Shown piece by piece: positions 9,766 to 16,389 of a stretch of DNA of 16,389 bases (its first letter is position 1; each line of letters begins with the position of its first letter). Both the position numbers and the translations under genes were made by a program. The notes below the pieces were generated by a model. The model searched no databases. It was not told the DNA's origin and saw nothing but the letters and a program-made list of their open reading frames with translations. Source of the stretch: Thomasclavelia sp. (lineage in GTDB: Bacteria; Bacillota_I; Bacilli_A; Erysipelotrichales; Erysipelotrichaceae); NCBI GenBank assembly GCA_020024765.1, contig JAHHTG010000017.1:1-16389 (forward strand), in the 5' to 3' direction.

Positions 9766-9779
9766 TTCATTTAAATGAA
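9766..9779. repeat. 14-base palindrome between ftsW and def
   Basis: TTCATTTAAATGAA is a perfect palindrome lying between the two divergent candidate promoters. It could be an operator. Being AT-rich and short, it could also be chance. Confidence 0.4.
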
Positions 9780-9788
9780 ATCATTAAT

Positions 9789-9817
9789 TCCACAATGCCT
9801 AGAGAATGTTATATAAT
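9789..9817 (+). promoter_or_regulatory. Candidate promoter of def-rnjA
   Basis: TCCACA (9789-9794, four of six) is followed after 17 bases by a perfect TATAAT (9812-9817). An overlapping TG-T-TATATA reading would be an extended -10. The expected start falls at or next to the def ATG at 9825, leaving no room for a leader. Confidence 0.6.
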
Positions 9818-9824
9818 ATGTAAT

Positions 9825-10388
9825 ATGAAGATAACAAATAAAAATATTATAAAAGATAACGTGAATCCATTGATTCGCGAAAAATCTGTTGAAGTAAAAT
9901 TGCCTTTATCAGATGAAGATAAAGAATTACTCATGGGTCTTTTGACTTATGTTCAAAATAGCACTGATCCTGAAATTGCAGAAAAGGATGATTTAAGCCC
10001 TGCTGTTGGTATCGCAGCTATTCAAGTCGGTGTTAAAAAGAAATTATTAGCCGTTGTGTTACGTGATGAAAATGATAATATTGTCTATCAATACGCTTTA
10101 GCTAATGCTAAAATCATTTCTTATTCTGTTGAACCAGCATATTTACCAGGCGGTGAAGGATGCTTATCGGTAGCTGGTGTTCATAAAGGCTATGTATGTC
10201 GTCATCGTCGTATCAAAGTACGCGCTTACGATTTATTACAAGATAAAGAAGTTGTCATTAAAGCTAGTGACTATTTAGCAATCGTTCTCCAACATGAAAT
10301 CGATCATTTTAATGGTGTCTTATTCTATGATCATATCGATGCCAAGAATCCTTTCCACGTTGAAGAAAATGCGCACTGCATTGACTAA
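9825..10388 (+). CDS. def: Peptide deformylase, type 2
   Basis: A 187-residue metalloenzyme that removes the N-terminal formyl group from nascent proteins at the ribosome exit. Residue numbers count from the ATG at 9825. The metal ligands are present: Cys113 in EGCLSV, and His157 and His161 with catalytic Glu158 in QHEIDHFNG. The long segment between N-terminus and motif I (NSTDPEIAEKDDLSP) marks the type 2 form common in Gram-positives. Motif I reads AVGIAAIQVG, so the first Gly of the usual GxGxAAxQ is Ala. An in-frame ATG at 9795 would add 10 residues. I reject it because family members align from MKITNKNII and because a -10 element lies between the two ATGs. No ribosome binding site precedes 9825. 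The gene is followed by rnjA after 37 bases. Confidence 0.93.
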   Translation: MKITNKNIIKDNVNPLIREKSVEVKLPLSDEDKELLMGLLTYVQNSTDPEIAEKDDLSPAVGIAAIQVGVKKKLLAVVLRDENDNIVYQYALANAKIISYSVEPAYLPGGEGCLSVAGVHKGYVCRHRRIKVRAYDLLQDKEVVIKASDYLAIVLQHEIDHFNGVLFYDHIDAKNPFHVEENAHCID

Positions 10389-10425
10389 CTCAAAATAAAT
10401 AATATCAATCTAAAAGGAGGAAATA

Positions 10426-12216
10426 ATGACTAGAAAACCAACTAGGCAGCGCCCTCGCAGCAACAATAATGCGGTCGGCGCTTATAATAATGCCAATTTC
10501 GACCCTAAAACTGATACATTAGTATACGCTTTAGGGGGACTTGGCGAAGTCGGTAAAAACATGTATTGTTTCGAACATGATGATGAAATTATCATTGTCG
10601 ATGCCGGCGTTAAATTTCCTGATGATGAATTATTAGGCATTGATTACGTAATTCCTGATTTTACACATTTAATTCGTAATTGCGAAAAAATCAAAGCCTT
10701 AATCATTACTCACGGACACGAGGATCACATTGGAGGAATTCCATTCCTATTATTATCATGCCCAATTGAAAAGATTTATGCCCCACGTTTCGCAAAGGCA
10801 TTAATTGAAAAGAAACTTTCTGAAAAACGACGTTTAGCTGACACTAAGATTATTGAAATCGATGGTGATTCATGCATTCGCACAAAACATTTCTCAGTTG
10901 GTTTCTTCAACACTGTGCACTCAATTCCAGATTCACTTGGTGTTTTAATCAATTCACCAAATGGTCGTATTGTCGAAACTGGTGACTTTAAGTTTGACTT
11001 AACACCAGTTGGTACAAACTCAGATTACCAAAAAATGGCTTACATGGGTGCTAGTGGAATTACTTTATTAATGAGTGACTCAACAAACTCCGAAGTTGAA
11101 GGTTTTTCAATTTCTGAACGTCAAGTTGCTCAATCAATCCTTGAGATTACCAAGCAAACTAAAGGACGTCTAATCGTTTCAACATTCGCATCAAACGTGC
11201 ATCGTCTAGCGCAAATCATAAGATCGGCTGTTGAATGTGGCCGTAAAGTTATTGTCTTTGGCCGTTCAATGGAAAATGTCGTTGAAATTGGTTTAAAACT
11301 TAAGACCATTGATGTTGCACCAAGTAATTTCATTACTCCTGATGCAATTAATACCGTTCCACCAGAAAAATTGTGTATTGTATGTACCGGTTCCCAAGGT
11401 GAAGCTTTAGCTGCCCTTTCAAGAATTGCAAATGGTACTCATAAATACGTCAAGATTATTCCTGGTGATACAGTTGTCTTATCAAGTAGCCCAATTCCAG
11501 GTAACGCTATTAACGTTTCTGGTATCATTAACCAATTAGTTCGTGTGGGTGCAGAAGTTATGACAAATACACCGTTAACTTCATTACACACAACTGGACA
11601 TGCTTCTAAAGAAGAACAAAAATTAATGTTGCAACTAATTAAGCCGAAGTACTTTATGCCAGTTCATGGTGAATATAAGATGTTGAAGTTCCACGCCGAT
11701 AGCGCTGTGCAAACTGGTGTCCCTCGCGAAAACTGCTTTATTTGTTCTAATGGTGATGCATTGGTTCTTAGAAATGGCGAAGTCTTCCGTTCGAACATCC
11801 GTATCCAAACAGATGCAATTTATGTCGATGGTAATGATATCTCTGGTTTATCAACAAGCGTAATCAAAGATCGTAAAATCTTATCAGATAATGGTATGGT
11901 TGCAGTTATCGTTTGTATCGATTCACGCAAGAACAAGATTCTTTGTAAGCCAAATATCGTATCACGTGGTTTTGTCTTCATTAAAGAGTCACAAACGCTT
12001 ATGAAAGAAGCTGAAAACTTAGTTTATGAAGCACTTAAACAAAGTATGAAACAAAAAGTTACTTTCGGTAATTTAAAGAATTGTATTCGTAACACATTGG
12101 AACCATTCTTATTCCAACAAACCAATCGTAACCCAATCGTTATCCCCGTCATCTTAAATCACAAAGATGCCATGGTTAAACGTTCAAAGCCTGCTGCTGA
12201 AAAACCACAAGCTTAA
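10426..12216 (+). CDS. rnjA: Ribonuclease J
   Basis: A 596-residue beta-CASP metallo-beta-lactamase nuclease with endonuclease and 5'-to-3' exonuclease activity in mRNA turnover and rRNA maturation. The zinc motif is HGHEDH (96-101), with further expected ligands H165 in TVHSIP and D187 in TGDFKFD. Beta-CASP landmarks are SDSTNSEVEGFS, TGSQGE (321-326), SSSPIPGN (353-360), HTTGHAS (388-394) and MPVHGEY (411-417). About 28 residues rich in Arg, Asn and Pro precede the catalytic domain, making it somewhat longer than the usual 550-560 residues. The start is fixed by AAGGAGG 5 bases upstream of the ATG. It is probably co-transcribed with def, a neighbourhood also seen in Bacillus. RnjA rather than RnjB is inferred from this context. 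Confidence 0.93.
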   Translation: MTRKPTRQRPRSNNNAVGAYNNANFDPKTDTLVYALGGLGEVGKNMYCFEHDDEIIIVDAGVKFPDDELLGIDYVIPDFTHLIRNCEKIKALIITHGHEDHIGGIPFLLLSCPIEKIYAPRFAKALIEKKLSEKRRLADTKIIEIDGDSCIRTKHFSVGFFNTVHSIPDSLGVLINSPNGRIVETGDFKFDLTPVGTNSDYQKMAYMGASGITLLMSDSTNSEVEGFSISERQVAQSILEITKQTKGRLIVSTFASNVHRLAQIIRSAVECGRKVIVFGRSMENVVEIGLKLKTIDVAPSNFITPDAINTVPPEKLCIVCTGSQGEALAALSRIANGTHKYVKIIPGDTVVLSSSPIPGNAINVSGIINQLVRVGAEVMTNTPLTSLHTTGHASKEEQKLMLQLIKPKYFMPVHGEYKMLKFHADSAVQTGVPRENCFICSNGDALVLRNGEVFRSNIRIQTDAIYVDGNDISGLSTSVIKDRKILSDNGMVAVIVCIDSRKNKILCKPNIVSRGFVFIKESQTLMKEAENLVYEALKQSMKQKVTFGNLKNCIRNTLEPFLFQQTNRNPIVIPVILNHKDAMVKRSKPAAEKPQA

Positions 12217-12229
12217 TCTTAAACATATC

Positions 12230-12260
12230 GCCAACCCAATCTGGGTTGGCTTTTTCTTTT
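12230..12260 (+). terminator. Terminator of def-rnjA
   Basis: Stem GCCAACCCA/TGGGTTGGC (12230-12238 with 12242-12250), followed by TTTTTCTTTT. It begins 13 bases after the rnjA stop codon. It is GC-rich and a strong intrinsic terminator. Confidence 0.95.
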
Positions 12261-12267
12261 AAACATT

Positions 12268-12298
12268 AAAAAACTCTGCCAAAACGACAGAGTTTTTT
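12268..12298. terminator. Bidirectional terminator between rnjA and groEL
   Basis: An 11-base perfect stem (12268-12278 with 12288-12298) of the form A6-CTCTG/CAGAG-T6 around a 9-base loop. It has T-runs in both directions, so it can end groEL transcription on the minus strand and back up the rnjA terminator on the plus strand. Confidence 0.9.
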
Positions 12299-12328
12299 GT
12301 ATATAAAATGGAAAGAGTTTAATTATTA

Positions 12329-14231
<1,903 letters not shown>

Positions 14232-14252
14232 TGAATATTGCCTCCTTCACCA

Positions 14253-14279
14253 TTAGCACTCCATATGTCTAATTGCTAA
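14253..14279. promoter_or_regulatory. CIRCE operator, proximal to groES
   Basis: Arms TTAGCACTC (9 of 9) and AATTGCTAA (7 of 9) flank a 9-base spacer, immediately downstream of the predicted transcription start of groES. Confidence 0.95.
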
Positions 14280-14287
14280 CAACATTT

Positions 14288-14315
14288 ATTATACTCACTT
14301 TTAGCACTTTGACAA
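14288..14315 (-). promoter_or_regulatory. Promoter of groES-groEL
   Basis: On the minus strand TTGTCA (14310-14315, five of six) is followed after 16 bases by a perfect TATAAT (14288-14293). The -35 region overlaps the distal CIRCE, and the expected start (near 14281) abuts the proximal CIRCE. This is consistent with a strong promoter held down by HrcA. Confidence 0.85.
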
Positions 14316-14327
14316 GTAGTCTGCTAA
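14301..14327. promoter_or_regulatory. CIRCE operator, distal to groES
   Basis: Arms TTAGCACTT (8 of 9) and GTCTGCTAA (7 of 9) flank a 9-base spacer that covers the -35 element. Its centre is 48 bases from that of the proximal site. Confidence 0.88.
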
Positions 14328-14340
14328 AATTATTTTCGCA

Positions 14341-14404
14341 TATAAAAAGACCATTAAGAGCCCATAAAATCAGGCTTTAAGACACATTGTGTCCCTTAAT
14401 GGTC
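14341..14404 (-). terminator. Branched terminator of dnaI-pfkA
   Basis: On the minus strand, arms 14395-14404 and 14349-14358 form a perfect 10-base outer stem (GACCATTAAG/CTTAATGGTC) followed by TTTTTATA. Two smaller hairpins fit inside it. One is GACAC/GTGTC with a 3-base loop (14381-14393). The other is AGCCT/GGGCT, whose closing G-U pair works only in the minus-strand RNA. Together they predict a three-way junction. It begins 26 bases past the pfkA stop. Confidence 0.8.
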
Positions 14405-14430
14405 AAAAATTTTTTAAAATTATTTTTTTA

Positions 14431-15390
14431 TTATACTAAGCGGTCAAATAATCGATAGAGATTTTTATGTTCAGCGCGTGGCATCTCTAAGGCCTCTTTA
14501 AAAGGCATCGAAACAATTTCGTTATTCACAATACCAACGCAATGACCACCAATACCTGACACTAATAAATCAACGGCTTTTTCGCCCATTCTCGATGCCA
14601 ACATACGATCAAATGGTGTTGGTGAACCGCCTCTTTGAACATGGCCAAGAATCGTAGAACGACCACTAAATCCTGTGGCAGCTGAAATCTTGCGCGCTAA
14701 GCCTTCAACATCACATATCTTTTCTGAAACAATGACAATTGCATGCTTCTTACCAAGATTTTCGAGATATCCTAAACGATCAATAATTTCTTCTTCATGA
14801 TAGCCGGTTTCGGTTGTCACGACAATTTCTGCACCGCAACAAATACCTGAATAAACAGCTAAGTCGCCACAACGATTGCCCATAACCTCAACCACCGAAC
14901 AACGGTGATGAGAATTTGAAGTATCTCTCAATTTATCAACACATTCAACAATTGTCGAAAGTGCTGTATCAAAACCAATTGTATAGTCTGTACCTGAAAT
15001 ATCGTTATCAATTGTACCGGGTAAACCGACACAATTAATTCCTAAATCAGTTAAGGCTTTTGCACCACGATATGAACCATCGCCGCCAATAACTACCAAA
15101 GCATCGATGTTTTGTGATTTTAATTGTTCAGCCGCTTTAGCAACAACACTTGGATCTTTGAATTCTTTTAAACGTGCACTACCTAAGATTGTGCCACCGC
15201 GTGTTAATGTATCAGAAACATTAGCTTTTGTGAATGGTACATAATCACCATTAACCAAGCCTTTATAACCATCGCGAATCCCAACAACTTCAATGCCATT
15301 GCCTAATGCACAACGTGTTACTGCACGAATAGCGGCATTCATTCCTGGTGAGTCACCACCAGAAGTTAATATGCCAAGTTTTCTAATCAT
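14431..15390 (-). CDS. pfkA: ATP-dependent 6-phosphofructokinase
   Basis: A 319-residue cytoplasmic glycolytic enzyme that phosphorylates fructose 6-phosphate. The nucleotide loop is SGGDSPGMNAAIRA. GGDGS (102-106) has the Gly typical of ATP-using rather than pyrophosphate-using enzymes. The catalytic signature GTIDNDISGTDYTIGFDTA contains D128. Sugar-phosphate contacts R163, E223, R244, H250 and R253 are conserved. By alignment with the Geobacillus enzyme from memory, effector-site residues R22, R26, R155 and K214 are kept, but the position of its R211 is Leu (L212). A longer reading frame from 15429 is rejected, because GGAGGTG precedes the ATG at 15390 and the family starts there. The gene follows dnaI after 16 bases. 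Confidence 0.97.
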   Translation of the reverse strand: MIRKLGILTSGGDSPGMNAAIRAVTRCALGNGIEVVGIRDGYKGLVNGDYVPFTKANVSDTLTRGGTILGSARLKEFKDPSVVAKAAEQLKSQNIDALVVIGGDGSYRGAKALTDLGINCVGLPGTIDNDISGTDYTIGFDTALSTIVECVDKLRDTSNSHHRCSVVEVMGNRCGDLAVYSGICCGAEIVVTTETGYHEEEIIDRLGYLENLGKKHAIVIVSEKICDVEGLARKISAATGFSGRSTILGHVQRGGSPTPFDRMLASRMGEKAVDLLVSGIGGHCVGIVNNEIVSMPFKEALEMPRAEHKNLYRLFDRLV

Positions 15391-15406
15391 AGCTATGCAC
15401 CTCCAT

Positions 15407-16315
15407 CTATACTCGATGATTATTACCACTTAAATGAAATTCTAAGCCTAAAGTTCGAATTCGTTCCATGAGTCGACCCGCCTTTAAATCATCACGATTT
15501 TGATTTTTATCATATAAGAATGCATCATATAAAGTCTTTAAAGAATGATTTGATGTGAAAATAGTCATCAAATTATGGCTCATACGATAATCTAATATAT
15601 TAAATAATAAATCATCACGAATAAATGAAGTTGTTGTCTCAGCACCGATATCATCAATCACAAGATATGGAACTTCTTTTAAGCGATCGAGAATATCATG
15701 CATTTGATCATTATCCTTAATAGCTAGATTACGCATCTTATTCGCAAAATCATTCATCTTAACAAATGCAACTTTATGATGTTTACGAGCTAATTCATTT
15801 AAGAAAGCGATACAACTATAAGTCTTACCAACACCAAAGTTGCCATAAATATATAAACCCTTATCAAACTCACCTAATATAATTTGATTTAAAAGAATGA
15901 ATAGTTTACGGGCATCTTCATTATTGTCGACCTTCATAGTACTTAAGAAAACATTTTGAAGATTTTCAGGAATATCGCTATAAACAAAATATTTTAAATG
16001 ACTGTCATGTTCTTGCTTAGCATAGTAATATGGGCAATGTTCGCAAACTGGTACAAGAATGCCATTATATTCAACGCTCATCCTTTGACCAGGATGTGTT
16101 TTAACACATTCATTTAAACCATGACAATTAACACATTCTTGTTGGCTTTTTAAATATTCCTTAAATAAAGAAAGATTTGGAATATCTTCAATCTTGAGAT
16201 GATTTTTAGTTAAGAAAGCTTGAATTAATGGTTCCTTAACTAGAGTTGCTCGTTTTTCAGCCAGTTCTTTTTGATAGGATGCTTCATCAAATGTTTCAAA
16301 AGATGCTTTCTGCAT
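15407..16315 (-). CDS. dnaI: Primosomal helicase loader DnaI
   Basis: A 302-residue AAA+ ATPase that loads the replicative helicase onto DNA at the origin and at restarted forks. The N-terminal domain carries a putative zinc site (C61, C64, C70, H74, C91, C94), as expected for DnaI and not for DnaC. The ATPase has Walker A GNFGVGKT (158-165), Walker B LVIDD (218-222), sensor 1 around IFTSNHS (252-258) and a probable arginine finger in GRLMERIR (280-287). A purine-rich AAGGGAAG element precedes the ATG. It lies 17 bases after the end of a gene cut by the window edge, probably the dnaB/dnaD-type initiator usually paired with dnaI, and 16 bases before pfkA. Confidence 0.94.
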   Translation of the reverse strand: MQKASFETFDEASYQKELAEKRATLVKEPLIQAFLTKNHLKIEDIPNLSLFKEYLKSQQECVNCHGLNECVKTHPGQRMSVEYNGILVPVCEHCPYYYAKQEHDSHLKYFVYSDIPENLQNVFLSTMKVDNNEDARKLFILLNQIILGEFDKGLYIYGNFGVGKTYSCIAFLNELARKHHKVAFVKMNDFANKMRNLAIKDNDQMHDILDRLKEVPYLVIDDIGAETTTSFIRDDLLFNILDYRMSHNLMTIFTSNHSLKTLYDAFLYDKNQNRDDLKAGRLMERIRTLGLEFHLSGNNHRV

Positions 16316-16332
16316 AACTCTTCCCTTCTTTC

Positions 16333-16389
16333 TTATTTATTTCCAAAATATTTATTCATTAAATCATCGGAAATCTCAATATTTTGACT
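16333..16389 (-). CDS. 3' end of upstream gene, possibly DnaB/DnaD-type initiator
   Basis: A reading frame enters from the right edge and gives 18 residues ending DDLMNKYFGNK before a TAA stop, 17 bases upstream of dnaI. The frame, the TAA stop and the short gap fit the end of an operon gene. The dnaB-dnaI order common in Firmicutes suggests the replication-initiation membrane protein DnaB, but so short a tail cannot identify it. Confidence 0.5.
   Translation of the reverse strand, partial: SQNIEISDDLMNKYFGNK

Noticed and set aside
9795..9824. Upstream ATG for def
   Set aside because: The 10 extra residues do not fit the family, and the sequence they occupy contains the TATAAT element.
15388..15429. 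Longer pfkA starting at 15429
   Set aside because: The 13 extra residues overlap the end of dnaI and include the GGAGGTG ribosome binding site of the ATG at 15390, where the family sequence begins.

Overview
The window looks like chromosomal housekeeping DNA from a low-GC Firmicute. The Erysipelotrichia or another lineage near the base of the Mollicutes is my best guess. The evidence is AT-rich DNA with strong AGGAGG-type ribosome binding sites, an HrcA/CIRCE heat-shock regulon, RNase J, DnaI, and an ftsW-rsmD-coaD linkage as in other Firmicutes. Trp is encoded by TGG where I checked and all internal frames are intact, so this is genetic code 11 and not a Mycoplasma-type code. None of the 15 visible stop codons is TGA. 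I see no rRNA, tRNA, CRISPR array, insertion sequence, prophage or defence gene, and no stretch over 300 bases lacks a gene.

Layout, left to right. Positions 1-118 are intergenic and hold the clpB terminator and a possible outgoing promoter. Positions 119-7357, minus strand, form the chaperone operon hrcA-grpE-dnaK-dnaJ-clpB. Its promoter is embedded in two CIRCE operators, and clpB has a third CIRCE of its own. Positions 7502-9724, minus strand, hold ftsW-rsmD-coaD with overlapping genes, ended by a terminator on the coaD stop codon. Positions 9731-9824 form a short divergent promoter region from which both ftsW and def may be transcribed without a leader. Positions 9825-12216, plus strand, hold def and rnjA, followed by two terminators, one of them shared with the convergent groEL. 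Positions 12329-14231, minus strand, hold groES-groEL under a double-CIRCE promoter. Positions 14341-14404 hold an unusually elaborate terminator. Positions 14431-16389, minus strand, hold the end of a probable replication-initiation gene, then dnaI and pfkA.

How the parts work together. HrcA should repress its own operon, clpB and groESL through five CIRCE sites, so both folding machines (DnaK-DnaJ-GrpE and GroEL-GroES) and the disaggregase ClpB form one regulon within about 14 kb. The gene set between the two chaperone loci serves cell-wall synthesis (FtsW), ribosome modification (RsmD), CoA synthesis (CoaD), N-terminal protein processing (Def) and RNA decay (RNase J). The right end couples helicase loading (DnaI) with glycolysis (PfkA).

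The genes themselves are ordinary. I found no convincing undescribed multi-gene system. The points most worth a second look are regulatory: the leaderless divergent pair, the double CIRCE layout, the three-way-junction terminator, the hairpins without U-tracts inside the dnaK operon, and a GroEL without its GGM tail.
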